Positions 8,870-17,505 of a stretch of DNA of 37,907 nt are shown here, in pieces. Below the pieces are notes generated by a model, which made no database searches, was not told where the DNA came from, and saw only the letters and a program-made list of their open reading frames with translations. A program made the position numbers and the translations under genes. This stretch comes from Methanobrevibacter sp. (GTDB taxonomy: Archaea > Methanobacteriota > Methanobacteria > Methanobacteriales > Methanobacteriaceae), in assembly GCA_017407115.1 (NCBI GenBank), contig JAFQXD010000003.1, positions 1-37,907 of the forward strand, read 5' to 3'. The stretch's first letter is position 1; every line of letters begins with the position of its first letter.

Positions 8870-9346
8870 TTATTTGTACTCCTTTTTGGTTAATTTAATA
8901 TTTGATTTTAAATTATTAATAAATATTTTCAATTCGTTTTCATATATGATGTTTGAATTTGTTTGATGTATTTTTTCATTAGGAATCCCTTTTAAGGTGT
9001 CACAGTTTTTAAAAATTTCATATATCTCTCTTTTCACATCCCAAATCCATTCTTCATTGAATTTTCCTTTAGCTTCTAAAATCCAAAATTCTTTTTCAGC
9101 ACATATGATTTCATAATCTTCAAATTCATGTTCTAATATCTCAAAATTTTCGCAAGAGGGGGCAGAATATGTTCCTTTGATATGGTTGTGTATTGTTAAT
9201 ATTTTTTTGTTTTTCATTAACTGTGAATGTATCCATCCTCCTACATTTGTTGCTTTTCCATGTAAACAATGAATTATTTCATTATTTTCATAGTCTATGT
9301 AGAATTCCCATTCCGTTTTTTCATTGATGGTTTTTCTTCTAAACAA
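8870..9346 (-). CDS. HNH-motif (JAB/MuF C-terminal-like) protein, probably 5'-truncated
   Basis: This is a 158-residue open frame with only a TTG available as start, preceded by an in-frame TAA (9365-9367). The core WEFYIDYENNEIIH, about 30 residues, then LTIHNHIKGTYSAPS resembles the 'IHNHP...S..D' motif of JAB/MPN-like domains found in RadC and in SPP1 gp7/MuF-type phage and toxin proteins. The usual metal-binding Asp after the Ser appears replaced by Asn, so activity is doubtful. The coding frame seems to continue upstream of the stop into 9347-9557, suggesting a broken longer gene. It is followed after one base by the 55-residue gene. Family assignment is tentative. Confidence 0.45.
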   Translation of the reverse strand: MFRRKTINEKTEWEFYIDYENNEIIHCLHGKATNVGGWIHSQLMKNKKILTIHNHIKGTYSAPSCENFEILEHEFEDYEIICAEKEFWILEAKGKFNEEWIWDVKREIYEIFKNCDTLKGIPNEKIHQTNSNIIYENELKIFINNLKSNIKLTKKEYK

Positions 9347-9557
9347 ATTAATGAACTCACATAATTATTCGTTAAATTCCGAAGACAAATCATTTTTAGA
9401 TATTATTTTCGCCGATTTATCTTCTTTTTAATTTACTGAAATTTTTTAAGTTCTGTCTATTGTAAACAGAATATGGAAATGCATTTTTTCTTTGTTTTTT
9501 GTTCATACTGATTTTTTCAACAATGGATTTTTGGTTTTTAATATTATTGGATTTCAT
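9347..9557 (-). pseudogene. Broken 5' part of the HNH-motif gene
   Basis: Upstream of the HNH-motif frame, the same frame reads EDKSAKIISKNDLSSEFNE and then hits TAA at 9365-9367. Further upstream a different frame is open from an ATG at 9557 to a TAA at 9417-9419 (46 codons, lysine-rich, ending FSKLKRR). The two frames join smoothly if one A is removed from the five-A run (T5 at 9425-9429 on the plus strand). This gives a continuous protein broken by one insertion and one nonsense codon. Alternatively the 46-codon frame is a separate small gene. No homologue comparison was possible. Confidence 0.45.
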
Positions 9558-9699
9558 AGATTATTATTTAAATCATATGGTATATAAACTTTTTTTAGCA
9601 AAAATAAGTCAATATAATAATTTAAATGCAATTTTACTATATTATATTAATTTTTAATAGTGGTATCAATTTTACTTTCTTAAATCAATTTCTAATATT

Positions 9700-9715
9700 T
9701 TTAGGTATACCTAAA
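9700..9715. promoter_or_regulatory. Perfect 16-bp palindrome upstream of the ABC/FtsX operon
   Basis: TTTAGGTATACCTAAA is a perfect palindrome placed just upstream of the TATA-like TTATATATAC at 9731-9740 that serves the ABC ATPase gene. The TTAGG...CCTAA arms resemble half-sites of DtxR/IdeR-type metal repressors. The palindrome is seen directly; the regulator is inferred. Confidence 0.55.
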
Positions 9716-9776
9716 TTTTAAATACTTGAGTTATATATACTATAAAATAGATAATAAATTTAAGAAGGCAATATTA

Positions 9777-10481
9777 ATGAATACAATTATTGAATTTAAA
9801 AATGTGAATAAGGAATATAAATCTGGAGATCACATTTTAAAAGCTATGGATAATGTTAATTTCACAATTGACGAAGGAGAATTTGTTGTAATTCTAGGAC
9901 CGTCAGGTGCAGGTAAATCTACACTTCTAAACCTTTTAGGTGGTCTTGATACAGTTACCTCTGGTGAGATTGTCGTGAAAGGAAACCATGTGGAAAACTT
10001 CAGTGATGACGAGCTTACCAGTTACCGTGCAAAAAATGTAGGGTTTATTTTCCAGTTTTATAATTTGATTCCAAATTTGACAGCTCTTGAAAACATTGAG
10101 CTAATGAAAGATATTGTAGATGTAAATATCGATGGATTGAGTGTTCTGGATTCAGTAGGGTTGAAAAACCATGCCGATCAATTTCCATCACAACTGTCTG
10201 GTGGGGAACAGCAAAGAGTATCCATTGCAAGAGCGGTAGCTAAACAGCCTACAATGCTTTTATGTGATGAGCCAACAGGAGCACTAGATTCAAAGACAGG
10301 TGTTTTAATTTTAAATCTGCTTCAGGACATGAGCAATAATAAAGGAACTACAGTTATTATTGTAACTCACAATGCAATATTGGCTGAAGCTGCCGATAAG
10401 GTAATTAGAATTAAAAATGGTCAAATTGAAAGTATTATAATTAATGAGAATCCTAGGAAGGTCACTGATTTAGAATGGTGA
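9777..10481 (+). CDS. ABC transporter ATPase, LolD/MacB type
   Basis: This is a 234-residue ATP-binding subunit partnering the FtsX-type permeases that follow. Walker A is GPSGAGKST (residues 41-49), the signature is LSGGEQQR, Walker B is [12 protein letters not shown], and the switch histidine is in IIVTH. Short ATPases with the ALDS extension belong to the MacB/LolD class, which drives mechanotransmission or export of lipoproteins, peptides or drugs and not classical import. The ATG at 9777 is used; an upstream TTG (9726) lies within the TATA box region and is unlikely. The stop is 4 bases before the permease ATG. Confidence 0.93.
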   Translation: MNTIIEFKNVNKEYKSGDHILKAMDNVNFTIDEGEFVVILGPSGAGKSTLLNLLGGLDTVTSGEIVVKGNHVENFSDDELTSYRAKNVGFIFQFYNLIPNLTALENIELMKDIVDVNIDGLSVLDSVGLKNHADQFPSQLSGGEQQRVSIARAVAKQPTMLLCDEPTGALDSKTGVLILNLLQDMSNNKGTTVIIVTHNAILAEAADKVIRIKNGQIESIIINENPRKVTDLEW

Positions 10482-10485
10482 TTTG

Positions 10486-12756
10486 ATGCTTAAAAAGAAG
10501 ATGTTGAGAGACATCCGAAAGCACAAAACACAATTCCTATCTATTTTTTTAATGGCATTTTTAGGTGTGTTTGTGTTTGCCGGTGTCGGCGGTGAATCAG
10601 TAGGCCTTGAAGTTAACAGTAACGAGTATTACAATGATACCAACCTCGCAGATGGTTGGATTTACTCGGCTAATTTGGATGACGATTTTTTAGATGATGT
10701 TCTATCTTTAAGCCCAACAACTCAGATAGAAAGGCAATTGATCATAGATTCGGTTGCAGACTTTTCCAATGATCCCGAAATTGCCCTGCATTTTGTCGAA
10801 AACAATACAATATCTATGTTTTATCTGGTTGAAGGAGAACCTCTGGACATGAATGACAGCGATGGAGTATGGATCGATAAAAGTTTTGCCGATGCTGTGG
10901 GTCTAAAGGTTGGCGACAATATTACCTTTGAGTTCAACGGCATTAAAATAGAAAAGACAATCAGGGGTTTGGGTTATTCTCCGGAATATGTTTATCATGC
11001 ATCAAAATCATCTGTGATTCCTGATTTTTCCAAACTGGGTTTTGCATACATGTCATATAAGGCATTCCCAATGGATGATGTGCCTTATAATGTGTTGAAC
11101 GTTAAATTTGATGGAAACGCGAGCGAGTATAATGATTTGTTGTCCGATAAATTGGACGGCAAATACAATTCCTTTGTCGAAAGGTCCCAGCATACCAGCG
11201 TAAGCCAATTTTCAGAAGAAATGAATCAGCACGAAATGATGGCGGGAATTTTCCCGGTTGTATTCATATTGATTGCAATGCTGATTCTTTTGACAACCAT
11301 GACAAGGATTATTGCTCATCAAAGAACCCAAATTGGTATTTTGAAAGCATGCGGATTTAAAGACAGGTCAATAATGTTTCATTATATCTCATATGGATTC
11401 TGGCTGGTTTTGGCAGGTTCCATTTTAGGTTTAATCATCGGACCGATGACCTTGCCTAATCTGTTCTATCCGTCAATGAGCTCAACATATATATTACCTT
11501 CATGGAATCCAGCATGGAGCATGGATTTTGTATATGTTGCATTGGCAATGATTATAATGTCAGTTGCGGTTTCATATTATGCTGTCAAAAGCATTTTTAA
11601 TGAAAATCCGGCTGATACAATCAAACCTAAGGTTCCTAAGGTGTCCACATCAGGAATAATGGAAAGGTTAGGATTTTTCAAACACCTGTCATTTAATGCC
11701 CGCTGGAACTATAGGGATGCAAAAAGAAATAAGTTCCGTGCATTGATGACAATCATAGGGGTTATCGGCTGTACTGCACTATTAATATCTGCATTTGGTA
11801 TGTATGATGGTATGAGTGACTTAAAAGAATGGGAATTCAATCAAATCAACCATTATGATTCAAAACTGACTATCGATGAGGAAGCAGGCATCTCAGAAAT
11901 TGACGATGTGGCAGATGAGGTAGGAGGGGACGTGATAATGGAGTCTGCAATTGAAATCGAATCCGGTTCGGTGAAAAAATCGGGTTCCCTTTTGGTTTTA
12001 AATCAAACAGATTTAATCACTCCAACAGATTATGACTGGAACAGAATTGAAATAGCAGACGATGAGGTTTCAATATCCCAAAAAATGGCAGACATGCTGG
12101 ATGTTGGTGTTGGAGACACTATCAAATGGCACATTATGGGTTCTGATAAGTGGATTGAAGTAACAATAGATAAGATTCATGCAGATCCGACTTCCCAAGG
12201 ATTAATCATGTCTTTGGATAAACTGGAAGATTTGGACTTGAACTATACTCCGACTAGCATAGTAACCGCTGAACATGTCGATAAGAATTATTCGGCCATT
12301 AAGGCAACCAACTCAATGAAAGACATGACCTCAAGCTGGGACGAGCTAACAGAAGCGATGTGGCTATTGATTTATATTTTAATATTCTTCGCATCTCTTT
12401 TAGCGGTTGTTGTTCTTTATAATTTGGGATTGCTTTCATTTACAGAAATTGAACGTGAAATAGCTACTTTAAAAGTACTTGGATTTAAAACAGGTGCACT
12501 TAGAAAACTATTGTTGACCCAAAACCTATGGTTTACAGCAATAGGATTCATACTGGGAATTCCTATTGGTTATTATATACTGAAAATCATGTGGGAGTCT
12601 TCCGGAGATTCATTTTACATTCTCCCTTCGATTTCTCCTATGAACTTGATAATAACCGCAATCATAACATTTAGTTTATCCATACTTGTAAACCTGTTGT
12701 TTTCACGCAAAATCAAAAAGTTGGACATGGTTGAATCACTTAAAAGCGGAGAATAG
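10486..12756 (+). CDS. FtsX-family ABC permease, paralogue 1
   Basis: This is a 756-residue membrane protein with two FtsX/MacB modules in one chain. There is an N-terminal helix (about residues 17-39), a large extracellular domain, and three helices near 255-370 containing the coupling motif IGILKACGFKDRSI. A fifth helix is at about 418-440, then a second extracellular domain and three C-terminal helices with the matching motif IATLKVLGFKTGALRK. This is the eight-helix duplicated type. The ATG at 10486 follows GGTGAT, which also contains the stop of the ATPase gene. The substrate is unknown. It is about as long as, and clearly related along its whole length to, the next gene. Confidence 0.9.
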   Translation: MLKKKMLRDIRKHKTQFLSIFLMAFLGVFVFAGVGGESVGLEVNSNEYYNDTNLADGWIYSANLDDDFLDDVLSLSPTTQIERQLIIDSVADFSNDPEIALHFVENNTISMFYLVEGEPLDMNDSDGVWIDKSFADAVGLKVGDNITFEFNGIKIEKTIRGLGYSPEYVYHASKSSVIPDFSKLGFAYMSYKAFPMDDVPYNVLNVKFDGNASEYNDLLSDKLDGKYNSFVERSQHTSVSQFSEEMNQHEMMAGIFPVVFILIAMLILLTTMTRIIAHQRTQIGILKACGFKDRSIMFHYISYGFWLVLAGSILGLIIGPMTLPNLFYPSMSSTYILPSWNPAWSMDFVYVALAMIIMSVAVSYYAVKSIFNENPADTIKPKVPKVSTSGIMERLGFFKHLSFNARWNYRDAKRNKFRALMTIIGVIGCTALLISAFGMYDGMSDLKEWEFNQINHYDSKLTIDEEAGISEIDDVADEVGGDVIMESAIEIESGSVKKSGSLLVLNQTDLITPTDYDWNRIEIADDEVSISQKMADMLDVGVGDTIKWHIMGSDKWIEVTIDKIHADPTSQGLIMSLDKLEDLDLNYTPTSIVTAEHVDKNYSAIKATNSMKDMTSSWDELTEAMWLLIYILIFFASLLAVVVLYNLGLLSFTEIEREIATLKVLGFKTGALRKLLLTQNLWFTAIGFILGIPIGYYILKIMWESSGDSFYILPSISPMNLIITAIITFSLSILVNLLFSRKIKKLDMVESLKSGE

Positions 12757-12780
12757 ATTTTTTCTATTCTTCTTTTCTAT
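12751..12780 (+). terminator. Weak hairpin terminator between the two permease genes
   Basis: GAATAG (12751-12756, containing the stop codon) pairs with CTATTC (12764-12769) over a T-rich 7-base loop and is followed by further T runs. It could terminate or attenuate the transcript ahead of the second permease gene, which has its own promoter. Confidence 0.45.
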
Positions 12781-12794
12781 TTTTTCATAAAGGT

Positions 12795-12825
12795 TTTTTA
12801 TATCAATGTTTTCAAATATTATATC
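12795..12825 (+). promoter_or_regulatory. Promoter of the second FtsX permease, leaderless
   Basis: TTTTTATATC at 12795-12804 is an archaeal TATA box centred about 26 bases before the ATG at 12826. Transcription would start at or within a few bases of the start codon, and no ribosome binding site is visible. Confidence 0.55.
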
Positions 12826-15084
12826 ATGTCACTACTTCGAAAGATGCTGCGTGATATTAAGGTTAATAAGACACAGTTTATAGCAATATTCATGATGGCA
12901 TTTTTAGGTATATTTGCCTATACTGGTATTTGTAGTGAATACTATGGTCTCGAACAGACTAGTGACGCTTTTTATAATGAAACTAACCTTGCTGACGGTT
13001 GGATTTCAGGAACTAATTTTGATTCTGTAGATGTTGGGGAAGTAAATAATTTTACCACTCAATCAGAAAGGCAGTTTGTTATCAAATCCGTTGGAGATTT
13101 TGATGGTGAACCGGACATTACGCTGCATTTTGTCGAAAACGGTACGATTTCCAAGTTTTATGTTACTGAAGGTAGTCCGGTAGACATCAATGATGATTCT
13201 GGTGTTTGGATAGATAAACGCTTTGCAGATGCAAGGAACCTGACGGTTGGGGATAATATCACCTTTGAATTTGAAGGAAAAACAATTACCAAAACGATCA
13301 GAGGTTTCGGTTATTCTCCGGAATATGTTTATGAGTCATCACCTGCATCTTTTGCGCCGGATTTTAATAATTTAGGATTCGCATATCTATCTTATAAGGC
13401 CTATCCGGACAATATTGAATATAATACGTTACTTGTCAAATATTCAATCTCTGATGTAGATTTCAAAAACAGATTAAACGATTCAATTGATTATCTGTCA
13501 GTCACCATCAAGGAAGACCAGTTCAGCGTTGCACAATTTGCACAGGAAATGGTGCAGCATAAAATGATGGGAGATATTTTCCCTGTTCTATTTATTTTAA
13601 TTACCTTTTTGACACTTCTCACAACAATGACAAGGATTGTAACGCATCAACGTACTCAAATTGGTATTTTAAAGGCAGTAGGTTTTAATGACAAAACAAT
13701 TGTTCTTCATTATATTCTATATGGATTTTTACCCGTGTTATTGGGATCCATTTTAGGTTTGATTACAGGGCCAATGATAATTCCGCAAATGTTTTACCCA
13801 ACAATGAAGACTCATTACACCCTACCGGAATGGAATCCTGGTTTTGACATGAGTTTCATATATGTTGCGGGATTATTGGTTATATCTTCCGTTGTGGTTA
13901 CCTATTTGACATGCAGGAACATTTCAAAAGAAAATCCTGCCAACACCATGAGGCCAAAAGCTCCAAAGCTGTCTTCCACAAATTTCATAGAGCGCTCAAA
14001 ACTTTGGAGGCATTTAAGCTTTAATTTAAGATGGAACTGGAGAGATGCAAAAAGAAACAAGTTCAGAGCATTCATGGCAATAGTTGGGGTAATGGGATGT
14101 GTTGCCCTTTTGATTGCGGCATTCGGTATGAATGACAGTATGAATGACTTAAAATCATGGGAATATGATGATATCAATCATTTTGAGTCAAAATTATCAA
14201 TTGCAAACAACGCTTCTGCATTGGAACTGTATTATATTGCCAATTACACTAACGGCAGCTTCATAATGCAAATGCCTATTGAAATTAAAGCCAATGATGT
14301 TGAAGACACGGTGTCGATTTTAGTTTCTAACAACACGGATTTGATATCTTACACTGATGAGAATAAAAATCCAATTGAAATCAAAGAGGGTAAAGTTTCA
14401 ATATCCGTAAAGCTTGCAGAAAAATTCAATCTGACAATAGGAGATGAAATCAGGTGGCATATTGTCGGAAGTGATGAGTGGGTAACATCAAAGATAGGTC
14501 AGATGCATGCGGAACCTATTTCACAGGGTTTGATTATGTCTCCGGATACTTTGGAAGACCAAGGCTTAAACTTCACGCCTACCAATATAGTCACTGCAGA
14601 AAAGTTTGGCGAGAGATGTGATTCAATTAAATCAGTAACTCCTTTGTGGAAAATGGAGGATAGCTGGTCCCAAATGACTTCTGCGGTAATGATGATGGTT
14701 TATGTCGTAACGATAGTTGCGGGATTGCTGGCGTTCATTGTTTTATACAATCTGGGAATACTTTCATTTACAGAAATGGAAAGGGAAGTTGCAACCTTGA
14801 AGGTACTGGGTTTTAAAACCAGTTTCCTAAGAAGGCTTTTGCTGACTCAGAATCTGATTTTCACGGCTATTGGATTTATTTTAGGTATTCCTTTAGGATT
14901 TTATTTCATGACGCTAATGATGGATGCAGCAGGTGACTCTCTGTATTATATTCCTACTTTAACCTGGGGAAATATTCTTTTATCTGCCATAATAACGTTT
15001 TCCCTATCAATTTTTGTAAATCTAATGTTTTCAGATAGAATCAGTCAATTGGATATGGTTGAAGCACTAAAAGATGTGGAATAG
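12826..15084 (+). CDS. FtsX-family ABC permease, paralogue 2
   Basis: This 752-residue protein has the same eight-helix double-FtsX architecture as the preceding gene. Whole blocks match, for example NETNLADGWI, LHFVENGTISKFY, YSPEYVYE, RTQIGILKAVGF and TLKVLGFKTSFLR. The pair thus arose by tandem duplication followed by clear divergence. It has no ATPase gene of its own, so it probably forms a heterodimer with paralogue 1 or competes for the same ATPase. A separate leaderless promoter permits independent expression. The substrate is not known. Confidence 0.9.
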   Translation: MSLLRKMLRDIKVNKTQFIAIFMMAFLGIFAYTGICSEYYGLEQTSDAFYNETNLADGWISGTNFDSVDVGEVNNFTTQSERQFVIKSVGDFDGEPDITLHFVENGTISKFYVTEGSPVDINDDSGVWIDKRFADARNLTVGDNITFEFEGKTITKTIRGFGYSPEYVYESSPASFAPDFNNLGFAYLSYKAYPDNIEYNTLLVKYSISDVDFKNRLNDSIDYLSVTIKEDQFSVAQFAQEMVQHKMMGDIFPVLFILITFLTLLTTMTRIVTHQRTQIGILKAVGFNDKTIVLHYILYGFLPVLLGSILGLITGPMIIPQMFYPTMKTHYTLPEWNPGFDMSFIYVAGLLVISSVVVTYLTCRNISKENPANTMRPKAPKLSSTNFIERSKLWRHLSFNLRWNWRDAKRNKFRAFMAIVGVMGCVALLIAAFGMNDSMNDLKSWEYDDINHFESKLSIANNASALELYYIANYTNGSFIMQMPIEIKANDVEDTVSILVSNNTDLISYTDENKNPIEIKEGKVSISVKLAEKFNLTIGDEIRWHIVGSDEWVTSKIGQMHAEPISQGLIMSPDTLEDQGLNFTPTNIVTAEKFGERCDSIKSVTPLWKMEDSWSQMTSAVMMMVYVVTIVAGLLAFIVLYNLGILSFTEMEREVATLKVLGFKTSFLRRLLLTQNLIFTAIGFILGIPLGFYFMTLMMDAAGDSLYYIPTLTWGNILLSAIITFSLSIFVNLMFSDRISQLDMVEALKDVE

Positions 15085-15135
15085 TAATTCAAATATTTTT
15101 TTTATATTGAAAATAAGATTAAATAAATAAAAAAA

Positions 15136-15166
15136 GTTCTTTAAAGAAAATTAATTCTTTAAAGAG
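15136..15166. terminator. Bidirectional terminator hairpin
   Basis: An 11-bp perfect stem (15138-15148 with 15155-15165, core CTTTAAAGAA/TTCTTTAAAG) around the loop AATTAA lies between the convergent permease and DUF4012-like genes. Each arm contains its own palindrome (TTCTTTAAAGAA at 15137-15148). AT-rich tracts flank both sides. Confidence 0.5.
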
Positions 15167-15178
15167 TTTAAACTAAAA

Positions 15179-15895
15179 TCATGCTAATTTATCGATTCCT
15201 TTTGTAGCAAGTAATTTTGCAAATGATCCTTGAGGTTGCATAATAATATTTCCATTTGAATATTCTTGGAGAGCAACTTGTATCATTGTATTCTTTTTCT
15301 GAGGGTCTTTAGTGATGTTTGCAAGTGCTTTTGCAAGCTCCATTACTGCATCTCCTCTAGACATTGTTCCAGGAACATTTTCGTTACCTGCATAACCGTT
15401 ATATGCATCGTTTTGACGAACCATATCTACGGCACTAAGGTTACTTTCTTGTCCGTTAATGTAAATAGGTCTGACGGAATCAATAATATTGTCTAAACCT
15501 TCATCATAGATAAGGACTACTGCATCTGAATGCATTCCAGTATTCGCTTCTACGATTTCCTGAGCATATTTCATACCATTCTCTGTTCCGTCCCATAGAC
15601 AATCGTGCATCATCATTCTTCCACTAAGGCCTCCCGGGGCGGGTTGTGTTGGGTGAGACATTCCACCAGGATATACTGGAGTGTAGTTTTTCAATGATCC
15701 ATTTTCTAAATGAACCATAAATGCCATGTCTACTCCACCATTTGGCTGTTCGTATTTATCTGAAGCCAAAACAAGAATGTCTTTACTTTCAGAAGTTAAG
15801 TCAGGACCCATAAATAAGGTTCCTGCAATCATAGCCCATATTCCAATGAGAATGACTAAAAGAATAGCTATAATTAGTTTCTTTGATCGTTTCAT
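15179..15895 (-). CDS. Membrane-anchored DUF4012-like protein
   Basis: This 238-residue protein has one N-terminal hydrophobic helix (about residues 7-29) after a KRSKK cluster, so it should be anchored with its body outside the cell. The body opens with DILVLASDKYEQPNGGVDMAFMVHL and continues with SLKNYTPVYPGG and HSDAVVLIYDEGL. This resembles the DUF4012 family, which is common in Methanobacteria and distantly like LytR-CpsA-Psr proteins. No catalytic motif is recognised. It is monocistronic, convergent with the FtsX genes and divergent from the methyltransferase-like gene. The family call is from memory of the sequence pattern and is moderately sure. Confidence 0.6.
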   Translation of the reverse strand: MKRSKKLIIAILLVILIGIWAMIAGTLFMGPDLTSESKDILVLASDKYEQPNGGVDMAFMVHLENGSLKNYTPVYPGGMSHPTQPAPGGLSGRMMMHDCLWDGTENGMKYAQEIVEANTGMHSDAVVLIYDEGLDNIIDSVRPIYINGQESNLSAVDMVRQNDAYNGYAGNENVPGTMSRGDAVMELAKALANITKDPQKKNTMIQVALQEYSNGNIIMQPQGSFAKLLATKGIDKLA

Positions 15896-16047
15896 TTTTT
15901 AATTCCTATACCTTAATTTAAAATAAAAATTACTGTATTATATTATATATTTTAAAATTAACTTATATAAAGTTTCTTTAATTTTGAACAATTTTGCTAA
16001 TTTTTAAATATCATTAATTATTATAGTAAATTTTAAGGGGCGTTAGA

Positions 16048-16536
16048 ATGAGTAGAGATTTCATTGGATATTTATTGGGATTAATTATTTTCATAATTGG
16101 AATTCCATTTTTGATGTATCTGGCATCAGGATGGCCTAATATATCACAAATAGGGTTTCTACAATGGTTTGTTTTGATTATATTGGCAATCATTGGAATC
16201 GGATTGAGTGTTTGGTCAATTGCATATATGAAAAATGTTGGAAAAGGAAATCCCTTTGACGCATTCAATCATGAGGTTGCGCCCAGAACCAACTCTTTAA
16301 TGACTGATGGGCCTTATGGAATTTGCAGAAATCCAATGTTGGCAGGGGTTTTCATTTACCATGTTGGTGTTTTGATTGCATTATTATCTCTTGGAGCATT
16401 AATTGTTTTTGTTATTGAGATTTTGATAATGAGTATTCAAGTCAAAAAAGAAGAGCAACGTCTTAAAAAGGATTTTGGAGAGGAATATTTGCAGTATATG
16501 AAACATACTTATAGATTTTTGCCAATTAAAAAATAG
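16048..16536 (+). CDS. Isoprenylcysteine carboxyl methyltransferase-like membrane protein
   Basis: This 162-residue integral membrane protein has helices at about 7-30, 38-60 and 105-135. The C-terminal half carries the ICMT/PEMT-type signature: DGPYGICRNPMLAG, then KKEEQRLKKDFGEEYLQYMKHTYRFLP. These are the SAM- and substrate-contacting elements of this methyltransferase superfamily. The methylated substrate is unknown; archaeal members are often annotated generically. AAGGGG lies about 10 bases before the ATG, and TTTTTAAATATC (16001-16012) is the likely TATA box. The next gene follows after 8 bases. Confidence 0.8.
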   Translation: MSRDFIGYLLGLIIFIIGIPFLMYLASGWPNISQIGFLQWFVLIILAIIGIGLSVWSIAYMKNVGKGNPFDAFNHEVAPRTNSLMTDGPYGICRNPMLAGVFIYHVGVLIALLSLGALIVFVIEILIMSIQVKKEEQRLKKDFGEEYLQYMKHTYRFLPIKK

Positions 16537-16544
16537 GTGATAAA

Positions 16545-17009
16545 ATGGAAGATGTGTATGAATGGAAAGGATTGAACGGACAGTTAGCGACATTTAAAAA
16601 AGAAGTTGGAGATGCTCAAAAAATTACTTTTATAGGTTCTCCGGGGGTATGCACTCCTTTTGCAGAGTTCATGGCCTATGCAGTAAGAGATAAGGAATCA
16701 CATTTCATTCCTTTGCTTGATATTGATGAGTGTCATGAATTTGAGTCCAAATCATATGCCATGGTTTTAGCAGATGAGGTTTCAGACCCTCACGGCTCTG
16801 ATGTTGTTGTATTGTTGGGCGGTTTGTCAATGCCTAAATACGATGTTGATACAGAGGAGTTGATGGCTTTGGTTGGCGATATTTTAAAGGATGACGGTCA
16901 ATTAATTGGTTTGTGCTTCATGGACATGTTCACAAAAGCAGGTTGGCTTGAAAAAATTGATTTTGACTGTGTGATTGATGGAACTTTAATTGGTGTTGTT
17001 AAAAAATAA
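16545..17009 (+). CDS. DUF2124-like protein
   Basis: This is a 154-residue soluble protein. Segments such as KITFIGSPGVCTPFAEFMAYAVRD, DVVVLLGGLSMPKY and LIGLCFMDMFTKAGWLEKIDFD match what I know of DUF2124, a small family restricted mainly to methanogens and lacking a known function. The alternating hydrophobic strands and glycine turns suggest a Rossmann-like alpha/beta fold. It is co-transcribed with the upstream methyltransferase-like gene (AGGTGAT overlaps that gene's stop). No metal or nucleotide motif is convincing. Confidence 0.65.
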   Translation: MEDVYEWKGLNGQLATFKKEVGDAQKITFIGSPGVCTPFAEFMAYAVRDKESHFIPLLDIDECHEFESKSYAMVLADEVSDPHGSDVVVLLGGLSMPKYDVDTEELMALVGDILKDDGQLIGLCFMDMFTKAGWLEKIDFDCVIDGTLIGVVKK

Positions 17010-17035
17010 CATTGATTTTTATTTTTTTAAAATAA

Positions 17036-17110
17036 CATATCACAATATCATGATATGACAACATTTAAATACATAAACATATCATAATATGTAAATATAT
17101 AATATATGTG
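17036..17110 (+). promoter_or_regulatory. ArsR/SmtB-type operators and promoter of the metal-resistance operon
   Basis: Two dyads lie in the promoter. The first is CATATC-N10-GATATG at 17036-17057, enclosing the perfect palindrome ATATCATGATAT at 17045-17056. The second is ACATAT-CATA-ATATGT at 17077-17092. CATATCA recurs at 17036 and 17078, 42 bases apart. The TATA-like elements (TTTAAATACA near 17063-17073 and AATATATAATATATG near 17094) fall between and beside the dyads. A bound sensor would therefore block transcription. The dyads are seen directly; binding by the downstream ArsR protein is inferred. Confidence 0.6.
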
Positions 17111-17115
17111 ATAAT

Positions 17116-17487
17116 ATGGAAAAAAATAATCTTGAAAATAACGAAGATATGTGTGAGATTTTCGATTCTCATGAAGATGTTGTTAATCGTATAAAGCACC
17201 GCATACCTGACGAAGCTGAATTTACTGAACTGTCAGAATTTTTTAAAATATTCGGAAACCCAACAAGATTAAAAATTATTTCCCTACTTTCAATTGAGGA
17301 TTTATGTGTTTGTGATATTTGTGAAGCACTTGATTTAAACCAAACAACCGTTTCAAATCAATTAAGAATATTGCGTGCCAATAATATTGTCAAATATCAA
17401 AAAGAAGGCAAAATGGCAAGATATTCACTCACAGATTTGCATATTGAAATGATTTACAAAGTAGGTTTAGAACATATATTAGAATAA
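17116..17487 (+). CDS. ArsR/SmtB family metal-sensing repressor (CadC/SmtB-like)
   Basis: This 123-residue winged-helix repressor has the recognition helix in NQTTVSNQLRILRANN (residues 75-90). Metal ligands of both classical sites are present. DLCVCD supplies Cys64 and Cys66 of the alpha-3N site, with Cys13 as a possible N-terminal ligand. The C-terminal helix carries Asp107, His109, His120 and Glu123, with exactly the D-x-H-x10-H-x2-E spacing of the SmtB/CadC alpha-5 zinc site. Such proteins leave DNA when Zn, Cd or Pb binds. It lies 18 bases before the P-type ATPase gene, behind dyad operators, so autoregulation and control of the pump are expected. Confidence 0.92.
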   Translation: MEKNNLENNEDMCEIFDSHEDVVNRIKHRIPDEAEFTELSEFFKIFGNPTRLKIISLLSIEDLCVCDICEALDLNQTTVSNQLRILRANNIVKYQKEGKMARYSLTDLHIEMIYKVGLEHILE

Positions 17488-17505
17488 TTTTTAATTGGTG
17501 ATAAT

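Noticed and set aside
9726..9776. TTG start adding 17 residues to the ABC ATPase
   Set aside because: The added codons consist of the TATA box and 5' leader, and the conserved ABC fold starts at the ATG at 9777.
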